In this document: positions 36,531 to 45,126 of the stretch, one piece after another
Layout of the letters: every line of letters begins with the position of its first letter
Position numbering within the stretch: position 1 is the first letter of the stretch
Source of the DNA: Blautia sp. An81
GTDB taxonomy: Bacteria > Bacillota > Clostridia > Lachnospirales > Lachnospiraceae
DNA: 64,000 nucleotides
Assembly: GCF_002161285.1 (NCBI RefSeq)
Contig: NZ_NFHH01000001.1
Coordinates: 331,981 to 395,980 of the forward strand
Direction: 5' to 3'
The notes under the pieces: generated by a model
What the model was told of the DNA's origin: nothing
The model's database searches: none
Seen by the model: the letters and a program-made list of their open reading frames with translations, nothing else
Translations under genes and position numbers: made by a program

Positions 36531-38231
36531 CTTCACCTTGTCACTGACATCGGAACACATTTTTTTCGCTTTGTCCCCGACACCAACGGACTTTCCAAAA
36601 CGCTTCTTTGCATTTCCAATTCCGTTTGTAAATCCTGTTTTATATATGAAAGTGATTTTATAGGGATCTTTTTCTCCATTTTCATCGTAACCGCCAACGA
36701 TTACCTTTTCAATTATACTCTCAAAGATACCTCTGTCAAATTCCTCCAGCACCTCATTTTGAGACAGTGCTTTCTTAAAATCTGTAATTCTCCTTTGCAG
36801 CGAACTTTCTTCATCTGCCTGCTGTTGGAAATACTCCAGCTTAGCTTTTGTATTACTTAAATCTGTTTTGAGACTTACGTCTGTTTCTTCATAAATATCC
36901 TGCTCCACAATGCCGCTCAAATAATTATCCAACAGCTTTTTTCTCTTATATGAAAGATTATCAATCTTTTTTTGAAGCTTGTTCAACTGATCCTTTGCAG
37001 AATTTTCTCCAAGAGCTTTTTCAGTACGCTTCAAAAATTCTTCCAATACATCCTTATTGTCTCTGCAAAGCATCCGGTATGACTCCACAAAGGCTTCCTC
37101 TATTACCTGCTCTGGGATTCCTTTACTATCCGGACAAAAACGCTTACCTTTTTTCGTAGCTTTCACGCACTGCCATATTGTTTTTTTATACTTTGAATTG
37201 CTGTGCCAACGTCTGCGTGAAAGATTGGCTCCACAAAATCCACATTCCAGCAAACAGCTAAACGCATACTGACGACTGAATTTTTCTCTTTTTCCAGGTG
37301 TAACGCCATGCTTGCGGTTTACGTTTCTGCGCCTTCTGATTTCCTGCGCTCTGGCAAACATTTCTTCTGAAATAATCGGTTTGTGATGATCATGTATATA
37401 ATACCGATCTTCTTCCCCCAAATTTTGCAACCGCCTTTTTGAGATCGGATCAGCCGTAAATGTCTTTCCCTGTAAAATGTCGCCCTTATACTTTTCGTTA
37501 TTTATAATTCCCATGACACTAGATGGCACCCAAAGATTTCCTTTAATCGTCATTATCCCTTGTTCATTTAGTTCTCTGGCAATCATAGTGCTTCCGGCTC
37601 CCGCTACATACCGCTCAAATATATAACGAACAACTTCTGCCCCTTCTTCGTTAATAGAAATTGATTTTGTTGCCACATCATAATCATATCCAGTACAACC
37701 CTGAAAACCAACAAGTTCCCCACGTTTCATTTTCATCTTTAATCCTTTTTTCACATAGGCAGAAGTATTTTCAACCTCCTGCTGCGCCACAGAACTTAAA
37801 ATTGTCATAAGAAATTCGCCGTCTTTTATGGTATTGATTTTTTCTACTTCAAAATAAATTGCGATATTTCTCTCTTTCAGCATGCGAACATATTTTAAAG
37901 TATCCAGCGTATTTCTGGCAAAACGTGGGATACTTTTTGCGATGATTAGATCAATCTTCCCGTCCATACAATCCTGGATCAGCCTTTGAAATTCGTTTCT
38001 CTTATCCGTTTTAGTTCCTGTAATAGCTTTATCAGCATAAATGCCTGCAAAAACCCACTCATTGTTATTTTGAATGAGATCCGTATAATATCTCACCATA
38101 GAATTATAACTTTTAGTTTGATCCTCATCGTCCGTACTCACACGACAATAAGCGGCAACTCTCAATCGCTCAACACGTTTTCCGGCAGAACCTTTGGAAA
38201 AGTCATTTGCCTTAATCAATTCTATTTCCAT
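36495..38231 (-). CDS. Large serine recombinase (element integrase)
   Basis: The 578-residue protein has the resolvase domain with catalytic serine 32 in AAYCRVSTD and SIPRFARNTLDTL. A recombinase domain follows (YKGDILQGKTF), then a zinc ribbon (CGFCGANLSRRRW, CVKATKKGKRFCPDSKG) and a coiled coil (about 400-480). Such enzymes integrate and excise elements between attB and attP without a tyrosine catalyst. The start is the ATG at 38231 behind GGGAGCGGAAA; the longer frame overlaps the upstream small gene. The stop codon falls in the rlmD attachment site, as is usual for end-placed integrases. Confidence 0.93.
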   Translation of the reverse strand: MEIELIKANDFSKGSAGKRVERLRVAAYCRVSTDDEDQTKSYNSMVRYYTDLIQNNNEWVFAGIYADKAITGTKTDKRNEFQRLIQDCMDGKIDLIIAKSIPRFARNTLDTLKYVRMLKERNIAIYFEVEKINTIKDGEFLMTILSSVAQQEVENTSAYVKKGLKMKMKRGELVGFQGCTGYDYDVATKSISINEEGAEVVRYIFERYVAGAGSTMIARELNEQGIMTIKGNLWVPSSVMGIINNEKYKGDILQGKTFTADPISKRRLQNLGEEDRYYIHDHHKPIISEEMFARAQEIRRRRNVNRKHGVTPGKREKFSRQYAFSCLLECGFCGANLSRRRWHSNSKYKKTIWQCVKATKKGKRFCPDSKGIPEQVIEEAFVESYRMLCRDNKDVLEEFLKRTEKALGENSAKDQLNKLQKKIDNLSYKRKKLLDNYLSGIVEQDIYEETDVSLKTDLSNTKAKLEYFQQQADEESSLQRRITDFKKALSQNEVLEEFDRGIFESIIEKVIVGGYDENGEKDPYKITFIYKTGFTNGIGNAKKRFGKSVGVGDKAKKMCSDVSDKVKDVYSNISDNTC

Positions 38232-38298
38232 TTTCCGCTCCCTAATTTGTATCCCTATCATAGTGTTAATTTTATTATATGTTGACACAAATGATTCG

Positions 38299-38448
38299 TC
38301 AAGCGGTAATATTGGAAACGATACCATAATCTTTCATCAATCTTTTCTGTATCAAAGAATACTCATTTTCATCAATCAATTTCTTTGTTAAAAGCTGTTT
38401 TAACATAGCCAACTGCATTGTATATCGCAGTAACTTTTTTGTATCCAT
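38299..38448 (-). CDS. SHOCT-like small protein upstream of the recombinase
   Basis: The 49-residue protein begins MDTKKLLRYTMQLAMLK and continues KLIDENEYSLIQKRLMKDYG. Such SHOCT-type peptides commonly stand next to large serine recombinases in Firmicutes. The ATG follows GGGGAGAATGAA. It might modulate recombination or bind the recombinase. Confidence 0.7.
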   Translation of the reverse strand: MDTKKLLRYTMQLAMLKQLLTKKLIDENEYSLIQKRLMKDYGIVSNITA

Positions 38449-38469
38449 TTCATTCTCCCCTTTCATCAC

Positions 38470-38814
38470 TGCAAAAGAATCCTGCAGGTGGCTGTCGGGG
38501 GAACAGCCTCATTGGTATCTCACCATCTTTTCAGACCGGAGTAGCCTCTCCGGAAGTATCCTCGCCACAAAGTTCCCACACTCTGCCCGCAGCATGATAT
38601 TTCTTCGCTCCTATCCATCTTCAAATTCCCTATTTGTATATAAACCTAAACTTTACGTCACGATGTCGCAAAGTGAAAATTGATGCTGAATCATCCTGGC
38701 GTATCTGCCGCCCGGCTCCACTGTTTCCTTACGTCCTGCAGGATAAAATATTCAGTTTTCAAGGTACAGTACGTTCAGGATCAGAAATAGAAAGGGAATA
38801 TTCCTGTCCTTAGC
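38470..38814. other. Non-coding interval with short hairpins
   Basis: About 345 bp without an ORF. There is a hairpin CCGGAG/CTCCGG near 38550, and CTGCAGG occurs near 38480 and 38740. I see no promoter or known RNA. It could hold the origin or a leader RNA of the element. Confidence 0.35.
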
Positions 38815-39054
38815 TTATAGCCGGATCTTAAAATCCAGAATTTTTGTAATCAGCTTTGTCTCCATCCGCCTTTTCATATATTCATCCGTCACATAGTGAA
38901 CTCTCCCAAAATCATCCTTGTATTCTCTCTTACACTCACTCTTGATAAATGACTGAAAATAGGAAAGCACCTGATTGATTGCTTCGGCGTCACCTTCGAT
39001 AGCCGCCTGGATGGTTTCAAACTCCGGCGGTTCTCTATGCTTCTTAGATTTCAT
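38815..39054 (-). CDS. Conjugative-transposon helix-turn-helix protein (HTH_16)
   Basis: The 79-residue protein contains PEFETIQAAIEGDAEAINQVL, then YFQSFIKSECKREY and RMETKLITKILDFKIRL. This is the pattern of the HTH_16 regulators found beside sigma-like genes in Tn916-type elements. The ATG at 39054 is preferred; the frame reaches 39066. It overlaps the end region of the sigma-like gene and probably helps control transfer functions. Confidence 0.8.
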   Translation of the reverse strand: MKSKKHREPPEFETIQAAIEGDAEAINQVLSYFQSFIKSECKREYKDDFGRVHYVTDEYMKRRMETKLITKILDFKIRL

Positions 39055-39062
39055 ATGTAGAT

Positions 39063-39473
39063 TCACTCCATCAATTTTCTCATAAGTCTTAAAGAATCAT
39101 CTTTGTGATAATGCACGGTACTCTGCACCAATTTCAGGCAGGCAGCGATTTCTTTCTCCGTCATATCCAGGAAATAAAGCATCAGAATAATTTCCCGTTT
39201 TTTTATGGGAAGTTTTTTCAGTGCTTTGTATATCCATTCATTACGGACTGGAACCTGCCTGCCCATAACGGTGAAATAATCTGCTATATCATAATCATCA
39301 CAGCAATACAGAGCGTCTAGGTCTTTCTGCAGAAGTTCTGAAAAATTCACTTCCCGTTTTCTCTGCCGCTCCAATTCATCAAGATAATTCAGTGCCTCAC
39401 CATGCAGAACTTTAATGCAGTAAGCACAAAATTTTCTCCGCACGATTTCTTTTTCCTGACGGTTCAATTTCAA
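39063..39473 (-). CDS. Sigma-70-like regulator of the element
   Basis: The 136-residue protein has a sigma region 4 HTH at its end (PIKKREIILMLYFLDMTEKE, then QSTVHYHKDDSLRLMRKL) and a short N-terminal part. It lacks regions 1-3 and so is the small Tn916 Orf7-like type. The TTG start follows GGGAGGTGATCCCTT. Its gene is immediately followed by the HTH_16 gene. Confidence 0.82.
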   Translation of the reverse strand: MKLNRQEKEIVRRKFCAYCIKVLHGEALNYLDELERQRKREVNFSELLQKDLDALYCCDDYDIADYFTVMGRQVPVRNEWIYKALKKLPIKKREIILMLYFLDMTEKEIAACLKLVQSTVHYHKDDSLRLMRKLME

Positions 39474-39479
39474 AAGGGA

Positions 39480-40020
39480 TCACCTCCCTTCTGCTTAAAG
39501 CCGTAGTAAAAGACGCCTGATCCTCCCTTTCACAGCGAGGACAGGAGGGAAACTGACAAAAAATCGAAAAAGCGGAAAATTTTTTTAAAAAACTTTTCTC
39601 CAACTTCTCCAAAACCTTTCATCAGAATCTTCCTCTGATGATCGGTGGCCCTCGATTTCGAGGTTTGTGGAGAAAGTTCCACAAAATTCGACAAAAAATA
39701 ACGCCAGGGAGTTTTTTGAGCTTCCTGACGCTGCTTTTTAGCTTTATGCCATATGGAATTTTATACCAGTGAAATAGGTATGATAATACTCTTTGAAGAG
39801 TGTACGGTAGCCCATCTGCAGATAAAATTTTTTTAACTGATCACCTAGACCAACCCTTTTTCTTTTCTTCAAAACAAAACCATCCATGTTTCTCCTGACG
39901 GCAGAACACAGATGGGAAACGCAAATAAGCCCTGCTGTGAAAAGCCGTTTTTTTTAATTGGCTTTTCACCAAGGCTATAAATTCATTTATATATCGGCAT
40001 AATATTGCCTATCAAATATG
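39480..40020. other. Non-coding leader with several hairpins upstream of the sigma-like gene
   Basis: This stretch has no convincing gene. It contains TTTGTGGA/TCCACAAA (39664-39671 and 39678-39685), a longer stem CGCCAGGGAG/CTTCCTGACG near 39705-39734 followed by T-rich sequence on the minus strand, and TGAAAAGCC/GGCTTTTCA (39938-39946 and 39960-39968). The minus-strand stem could act as an attenuator before the sigma-like gene, as in other conjugative transposons. Confidence 0.45.
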
Positions 40021-40022
40021 CA

Positions 40023-40050
40023 CGATAAGGTTATGCAAAAACCTTAATCG
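40023..40050. promoter_or_regulatory. Dyad upstream of XRE gene
   Basis: CGATAAGGTT (40023-40032) faces AACCTTAATCG (40040-40050) with one mismatch, 32 bp before the XRE start. It is a candidate self-regulation operator. Confidence 0.45.
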
Positions 40051-40081
40051 GCAAGATAGAATATATGTGAGGTGAATAATT

Positions 40082-40447
40082 ATGCCTAAAGACAGGTTAC
40101 TATATCTGGGCAACTGCATACGGAATGCCAGAATTTCTTGCGGTCTGACGCAACAGGAACTGGCCGATCAATCCAATGTGGCCATCAAAACAGTCCAGAT
40201 GATTGAAAAAGGACAAATGAACCCTTCCTATGAAATTCTGTATCCACTCATCAAACGTCTGGGAATCTCCGCCAATACTCTGTTCGAGCCGGAAATTTCT
40301 GATACAGACGAGAAGATTCAGCGCTTCATCGGAAAGTTCCAGTCCTGCAGTCCTCAGAGCCGCCAGATTCTTTTAAACACACTGAACTATCTGGCTGAGC
40401 AGCTCCTGGCTCTCCAGAGCAATCCAAAAAACAAAGATTCTGAATAA
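40082..40447 (+). CDS. XRE-family transcriptional regulator
   Basis: The 121-residue protein has an HTH domain (IRNARISCGLTQQELADQS, VAIKTVQMIEKGQMNPSYE) at 8-65 and a C-terminal helix region that may dimerise. The start follows GAGGTGAATAATT. It is the only plus-strand gene in this part of the element and ends in a clear terminator. It may control the element's divergent sigma/HTH genes. Confidence 0.88.
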   Translation: MPKDRLLYLGNCIRNARISCGLTQQELADQSNVAIKTVQMIEKGQMNPSYEILYPLIKRLGISANTLFEPEISDTDEKIQRFIGKFQSCSPQSRQILLNTLNYLAEQLLALQSNPKNKDSE

Positions 40448-40491
40448 AACCAGTAGGGTTAATAAGTTTTTATGCCCTGCTGGTTTTACTC
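40446..40491. terminator. Terminator of the XRE gene
   Basis: AAAACCAGTAGGG (40446-40458) pairs with CCCTGCTGGTTTT (40475-40487), one G-U pair; T-rich sequence follows on both strands. Confidence 0.75.
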
Positions 40492-40519
40492 ATTTTATAT
40501 TATTCTATCCTTAAAAAGA

Positions 40520-40569
40520 AACGGCGGCTAAATTTGTCATTCGTTCAAATGGACTGCAAAGCTGCCGTT
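40520..40569. other. Long hairpin in a gene-free stretch
   Basis: AACGGCGGCT (40520-40529) pairs with AGCTGCCGTT (40560-40569) over ten positions with one G-U. The surrounding 40492-40700 has no ORF. The stem is not followed by a T-run, so it may be a small RNA or part of an operator; I cannot assign it. Confidence 0.4.
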
Positions 40570-40700
40570 CAATCAGAACGGGTTCCTACTTATGGAATCT
40601 AAGGAAATTATATCGTTGTCAAATCATGGGGAAGTTTGTCTGCGATAGGAGCGCAGTCAGAATAGTCGTCAAATCTCGACAGAATAAGTCGAGCGGGAAG

Positions 40701-40739
40701 AAAAAGGAGCCCGGCAGCCGGTGAAGGTCAGCGGGTTCC
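40701..40739 (-). terminator. Terminator of the winged-helix gene
   Basis: On the minus strand GGAACCCG pairs with CGGGCTCC (one mismatch) and TTTTT follows (40705-40701). Confidence 0.7.
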
Positions 40740-40745
40740 CGTGTT

Positions 40746-41156
40746 TTATTCCTTTGGTACGACAAACTTATATCCGGTATGAATCACGGTCTGGATATAA
40801 ACCGGCTGCGCCGGATCAGGCTCTACCTTCTTGCGGAGCTGGTGAATGATACTGACAACAGAATGTTGACATGTTTCACTGTCCTCATTCCAGACAGCTT
40901 CAAAAATCTGCTGCTGGCTGAACACCCGTCCGGGCTGCTGCGCCAGATAAAGAAGGACGCTAAATTCCAGATGGGTCAGTGGTATTTCCGTTTCTCCCCG
41001 GAACACCTGACGCTGATAAGGGTGGATTGTGAGGCCGGGGAAGGTGAACACTGGAGCAGTATCATGTTGAACAGTCATAAACTTTGGTTCACCAGATAAC
41101 AAGGTCAATACTTTATTCAAAACCTGATCCTCGTCATCCTTGAAAGTTAAAATCAT
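40746..41156 (-). CDS. Winged-helix (PhoB-type) DNA-binding protein without receiver, copy 1
   Basis: The C-terminal 90 residues form an OmpR/PhoB-type winged helix (LTHLEFSVLLYLAQQPGRVFSQQ, then SIIHQLRKKVEPDPAQPVYI and HTGYKFVVPKE). The N-terminal 45 residues have no receiver, so it is a one-component regulator. A second copy at 56206-56616 differs in only a few residues over the last 97. The start is the ATG at 41156 overlapping TAA of a three-codon reading frame (ATG GGA AAG TAA). In copy 2 those codons are the end of a GntR gene, so here they are a fossil of it. Its targets may be the nearby ABC operon. Confidence 0.85.
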   Translation of the reverse strand: MILTFKDDEDQVLNKVLTLLSGEPKFMTVQHDTAPVFTFPGLTIHPYQRQVFRGETEIPLTHLEFSVLLYLAQQPGRVFSQQQIFEAVWNEDSETCQHSVVSIIHQLRKKVEPDPAQPVYIQTVIHTGYKFVVPKE

Positions 41157-41264
41157 TACTTTCCCATGTAAACACCTCCCTTTCAATTTGTGGTATGCTG
41201 ATTGCATTTAAAATAAGAGCATATTTTGAATCTTTTAATTATCCCCAATATTCTATTTTTAGGA

Positions 41265-42008
41265 TTATTTGCTTTTATTTTGGATAATCAAAATTAGCAA
41301 TGATAGAAATAGTGTGGACAATAACACAATACCCACAATTTCTGGCCGGAAGTCGGTTGTTGTACTTCCTGTATCTCCTGAATATTGAATAATCGACAAT
41401 CCTGCGCTTATAGGGTAATAATCCTGAAATCCGTGTCCAGCCAATGGGATTCCTAAGAATCCATACACAAATACAAGAACTGTCCCTACCCAAAAACGGT
41501 TTTTAGCAGCCCCGCACCAACAAACAAACGGCAGTATGGAAATACAGATACAAAGTCCCATCCCGCAGATTTGAATGAGTGCCTTTATTACTGCCATACC
41601 GTTCAAACCACCGGGATAAAAAATCGCACTTATTCCTGTCGCCAGAAGAAAGCTATAACAACTGTAAAGAATAGATAATATAAGCAAAGCGCCGATTTTC
41701 CCCAGCATCAATTTCTTGTAAGAAATGGGGATCGTAAATATTTCTTTCAGCGTATCGTCCGTGTATTCCCGGTTTATCATGTAACCGCCCAGCAGCATCA
41801 GTGTAACAGGAAGGAAAAAGCCCATATTGTTCCAAATTACCCCGTTTACCAAATTGGCATACCCATAATCAGTAATAGGGGCGTTTAAGGATTCCTGCTG
41901 CAATACGGACAGCAGAGGCGAACACAACAGCGTTATGATCCCTACCCAAAGGATGTTACACCGCTTTAATTTTATAAATTCATCTTTTATCAAACGCATA
42001 CCATTCAC
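41265..42008 (-). CDS. ABC-2 permease, lantibiotic immunity type (second subunit)
   Basis: The 247-residue protein has six membrane helices, and the N-terminal part MRLIKDEFIKLKRCNILWVG and the region YMINREYTDDTLKEIFTIPI are typical of the MutE/EpiE (LanE/LanG) permeases that export lantibiotics. Its start lies 2 bp after the first permease gene, and an ATPase is two genes up in the same operon. With that ATPase it would remove peptide antibiotics from the membrane. Confidence 0.85.
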   Translation of the reverse strand: MNGMRLIKDEFIKLKRCNILWVGIITLLCSPLLSVLQQESLNAPITDYGYANLVNGVIWNNMGFFLPVTLMLLGGYMINREYTDDTLKEIFTIPISYKKLMLGKIGALLILSILYSCYSFLLATGISAIFYPGGLNGMAVIKALIQICGMGLCICISILPFVCWCGAAKNRFWVGTVLVFVYGFLGIPLAGHGFQDYYPISAGLSIIQYSGDTGSTTTDFRPEIVGIVLLSTLFLSLLILIIQNKSK

Positions 42009-42010
42009 CG

Positions 42011-42766
42011 CTAATTATCCCATTTTCTAAAGCGATTACAGATGATCCAACCAAATGCCACCGTATATATCAGGAGATATATCACACAGAAGATTGTGCT
42101 TACCGAGCTTGGCCCTATATCAAATGGGTAGCTTGCCGTATCTAAATTTTGAAAAAAAGGAAGGAGCCATCTGTTAATTACGTTTACAGGTAATATCATA
42201 AAAACATTGGGAGCAGCCGTCCGAATGGTTGCATTAGTAATGATGAATCCCATAACCGCATACAAGAAAGAACATAATACAGAGAAAATGTAATTCCTAT
42301 TGAATACGACAATAAGGGCAATGCAAGGAAGGGAGGCAACCCATACCATAATTCCCGCAGCAATACAGAACAATAATTTAATTGCAAACTGCTCCACCGT
42401 CATGTGACCGATCAACGAAAATACTACCGTTGATACGAACGCCAAAATTGAATAGAGAACAGAAACAACTAATAGCACGATCAGTTTTGAAGAAGCCAGC
42501 ATATTCATCGAAACAGGAACGATCTTCAATGATTTCAATGTGTTGTTATCGCGTTCTTCAAAAAACAGCATTGCCGCCACAATACAGAGGACAGGGATCA
42601 GAAGCATAAGCTGTCCCAAGTTGATAACAGACTTATATAAAAAATCGTACCCTTGCCCGGTTCTTGCCGCCAAGAGGGAGATAGGCGCAGGCAAAATCAC
42701 CGCAGCCAAAGTAGCAATCAGGATAAACGGACGCCGCCGCATCTTAGAAAATTCTATCTTGAGCAT
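42011..42766 (-). CDS. ABC-2 permease, lantibiotic immunity type (first subunit)
   Basis: The 251-residue protein has six membrane helices and the same starting pattern (MLKIEFSKMRRRPFILIATL). The start is the ATG at 42766, right after the ATPase stop (TAA A ATG); the longer frame overlaps the ATPase. It forms the membrane channel together with the second permease. Confidence 0.85.
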   Translation of the reverse strand: MLKIEFSKMRRRPFILIATLAAVILPAPISLLAARTGQGYDFLYKSVINLGQLMLLIPVLCIVAAMLFFEERDNNTLKSLKIVPVSMNMLASSKLIVLLVVSVLYSILAFVSTVVFSLIGHMTVEQFAIKLLFCIAAGIMVWVASLPCIALIVVFNRNYIFSVLCSFLYAVMGFIITNATIRTAAPNVFMILPVNVINRWLLPFFQNLDTASYPFDIGPSSVSTIFCVIYLLIYTVAFGWIICNRFRKWDN

Positions 42767-42767
42767 T

Positions 42768-43691
42768 TTAAGCAATCCCAACACCCCCTGTGATCTCCTT
42801 GAAATAATCCTCCAGGGTGTCATGGCAAAGCTGGGAGCCGATAACCGCCACATCCTGCATTACCAAAAATTTATTTATTGCCGCCACATCAAGGGCAGTG
42901 TCATAAAGCCGCAAAGTATGTTCATCCTGCATGGCATAATCCTTCACATGAAATTCATGCTCTAAAAGCAGAGAGGCCTTTGACGCATCAGACACTTGGA
43001 GCAGGATATACTTGCGGTTTTTCTTTTCCAGTTCTTCCATGCTGCTTTCTTCCAGCAATACACCGTGGTCGATGATTCCGATGTCGTCTGCCAGCAGAGA
43101 AATTTCAGAAAGGATATGGCTGGAAATTAAAATGGTCTTACCGCGCTCGACACTTAAATCCTTGATGAAATTGCGTACTTCGGCAATACCAATGGGATCA
43201 AGCCCATTGGTTGGCTCGTCCAATATCAGCAATTCCGGATCATGCAGGATTGCGTTGGCTATGCCAAGGCGCTGTTTCATACCAAGAGAATATTTGCTGA
43301 ATAGCTTTTTGTCCCGATAAGGAAGCCCTACAACCTCTAAGGCGCTTTTTACCGCATTATGGTGGTAGATCCCGCGCATTTCAGCGAAAATTTTAAGGTT
43401 CTCTGTACCGGTCAGATTGGGATAAAAACCGGGATTTTCAATGATTGCGCCAATGCGGGGATAAATTTGTTTCTCTCGGCCCTTGATGTTTTGGCCGAAC
43501 ACATCCACTTCGCCGGAAGTAATCGGCGCGAGTCCCAGGATCATCTTCATTATCGTGGTTTTTCCTGCTCCATTGCGGCCAAGCAGCCCGTATATACGGC
43601 CTGCTCTAACATGGAGATTAACAGAATTGACAGCCGTTTGTTCTCCATATACCTTTGTCAATCCCCTTGTTTCAATTACAAAATCACTCAT
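42768..43691 (-). CDS. ABC transporter ATP-binding protein, BcrA/MutF type
   Basis: The 307-residue ATPase has Walker A LLGRNGAGKTTIM, the signature YSLGMKQRLGI, Walker B LLILDEPTNGLDP and an H-switch SSHILSEI, plus the C-terminal extension of bacitracin/lantibiotic export ATPases. It stands 71 bp after a receiver-only response regulator and before two permeases, with all four in one direction. It powers immunity-type export. Confidence 0.92.
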   Translation of the reverse strand: MSDFVIETRGLTKVYGEQTAVNSVNLHVRAGRIYGLLGRNGAGKTTIMKMILGLAPITSGEVDVFGQNIKGREKQIYPRIGAIIENPGFYPNLTGTENLKIFAEMRGIYHHNAVKSALEVVGLPYRDKKLFSKYSLGMKQRLGIANAILHDPELLILDEPTNGLDPIGIAEVRNFIKDLSVERGKTILISSHILSEISLLADDIGIIDHGVLLEESSMEELEKKNRKYILLQVSDASKASLLLEHEFHVKDYAMQDEHTLRLYDTALDVAAINKFLVMQDVAVIGSQLCHDTLEDYFKEITGGVGIA

Positions 43692-43762
43692 GTGATTACC
43701 TCACTTCTAATTTTATTGAACAAATTTCCTGATAAGCCATAGACCGACCAGGTAAAACAAAA

Positions 43763-44122
43763 TTATGTTTCTGATTTGACTAATGCCTTTATTCTTTCGA
43801 TAAAATCACAATCCGTTTTACTGCAAAAATCTCCGCCATAAAGCCTTGCCTTTTGTTTAAGTACATGGTCGTCATCACCGGACATAAGCAGAAATGGAAT
43901 GGTTATGCCCTCTTGACGGACTTTTTCAAGCAAATCTAATCCTGTGCCATCCCTCATGTTGTAATCAGAGCAGATCGCCTCAATTTCTTTTTCTTTGTCG
44001 CCCAACACCCGCAGGGCGTCTTTTACCCCTGTTGCCTCGTAAACCTCAAAATACTTTCCCAGAACAGAGGCCAACAATTCCAGGTAATCTAAATTATCAT
44101 CTACAACAAGTATTTTTCTCAC
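43763..44122 (-). CDS. Receiver-only response regulator (CheY-like)
   Basis: The 119-residue protein is a single receiver: DDN near residue 8, phospho-acceptor in AICSDYNMRDG near 54, threonine/serine in LLMSGDD, and the lysine in FCSKTDCD near 102. There is no output domain. The start is GTG behind AAGGAGGAAACAAGG. The 42-bp operator-like block 50 bp upstream is the same as that before the OmpR-type operon at 52561, so one regulator may drive both. It could act as a phosphate sink or partner for a kinase of the region. Confidence 0.8.
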   Translation of the reverse strand: MRKILVVDDNLDYLELLASVLGKYFEVYEATGVKDALRVLGDKEKEIEAICSDYNMRDGTGLDLLEKVRQEGITIPFLLMSGDDDHVLKQKARLYGGDFCSKTDCDFIERIKALVKSET

Positions 44123-44170
44123 CCTTGTTTCCTCCTTACCGACAACTATCTATTTGCAATTTTACAGGAA

Positions 44171-44212
44171 CCAGCTTACATTCAGGTGAATTTTAGCTTA
44201 CAGTTTAGTAAG
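44171..44212. promoter_or_regulatory. 42-bp operator-like block, copy 1
   Basis: Direct repeat CTTACA at 44175-44180 and 44197-44202, 22 bp apart, with TCAGGTGAATTT between and AGTAAG after. The same block occurs at 52595-52636 with 36 of 42 bases identical. It stands in the promoter region of the receiver-only gene. Confidence 0.7.
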
Positions 44213-44260
44213 GAACTCTTGATATAGTTGAGTTCTATTTTATCGCTTTGCAAAGGAGAA

Positions 44261-44307
44261 GGCATGAGTAATTCACGCAAACAATAACTGCGTGAATTAC
44301 TCATGCC
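44261..44307. repeat. Perfect 19-bp inverted repeat
   Basis: GGCATGAGTAATTCACGCA (44261-44279) and its exact complement (44289-44307) with a 9-bp loop, 55 bp before the ABC ATPase gene. The following plus-strand sequence is T-rich but not a clean T-run. It may be a terminator between divergent transcripts or a leader structure. Confidence 0.8.
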
Positions 44308-44362
44308 TTATTCTTTCGAGTTCTTTATACTTAAAGAGGAACTATGAAAGGAGCGAATGTAT

Positions 44363-45112
44363 ATGAGTACACTATTACAAGTTATGGATGTAACCAAAAT
44401 TTATAAGAACCAACCCAAGCCCGGCCTCGATCATGTATCTTTTGAAGTTAAGCAGGGCGAATTCTTAGGCATCATGGGTGCTTCCGGTTCTGGAAAAACA
44501 ACCCTTCTGAATGTTTTATCTACAATCGACATTCCGACCAGCGGCCATATTATCATGGGTAAAACCCATATTGAAAAGCTGGGACAGGGACAGGCTGCGG
44601 ATTTTCGCAAAAACAATCTGGGCTTTATCTTCCAGGAATATTATCTTTTAGATAGTCTGACAGTACGCGAAAATATTGCCGTCCCGTTGACTTTGCTTCA
44701 CAAGCCAGCGCAGGAAATCGACAGGAAAGTTAAGGAGCTGGCTGAACTGTTTGGAATTGACTCCCAGCTAAAAAAATATCCCAGCGAATTGTCCGGCGGC
44801 CAACGGCAGCGTGTGGCGGCAGCTCGCGCAATGGTGAAACGGCCTCCGCTGATCTTTGCTGACGAACCTACCGGCGCACTGGATTCCAGCTCCGCCACCG
44901 AACTGCTTACTGCATTAACAGAAGTCAACCACACCTTGGGAACCACAATTCTCATGGTTACGCACGATCCCTATGCTGCCAGCTATACAGACCGCATCCT
45001 TTACTTCAAAGATGGACATATCATCTCTGAACTGCAACGCCACGATGCTGAACGGCGGCACTTCTATGAGGCTATCATGCAGGAATCTGCCCGCCAGGAC
45101 GAAAAGCGGTAA
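44363..45112 (+). CDS. BceA-type ABC transporter ATP-binding protein
   Basis: The 249-residue ATPase has Walker A GASGSGKTTLL, the Q-loop FIFQEYYLLD, signature LSGGQRQRV and Walker B IFADEPTGALD. This is the LolD/MacB/BceA group. The start is the ATG at 44363 behind AAAGGAG with nine bases of spacing; the frame begins at 44357 with poor spacing. It overlaps nothing and leads into the permease. Together they probably protect against peptide antibiotics. Confidence 0.9.
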   Translation: MSTLLQVMDVTKIYKNQPKPGLDHVSFEVKQGEFLGIMGASGSGKTTLLNVLSTIDIPTSGHIIMGKTHIEKLGQGQAADFRKNNLGFIFQEYYLLDSLTVRENIAVPLTLLHKPAQEIDRKVKELAELFGIDSQLKKYPSELSGGQRQRVAAARAMVKRPPLIFADEPTGALDSSSATELLTALTEVNHTLGTTILMVTHDPYAASYTDRILYFKDGHIISELQRHDAERRHFYEAIMQESARQDEKR

Positions 45113-45126
45113 CTGGGGGTGAGCGT

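Noticed and set aside
38231..38327. Longer N-terminus of the serine recombinase
   Set aside because: It overlaps the SHOCT-like gene and lacks a ribosome site; the ATG at 38231 has GGGAGCGG.
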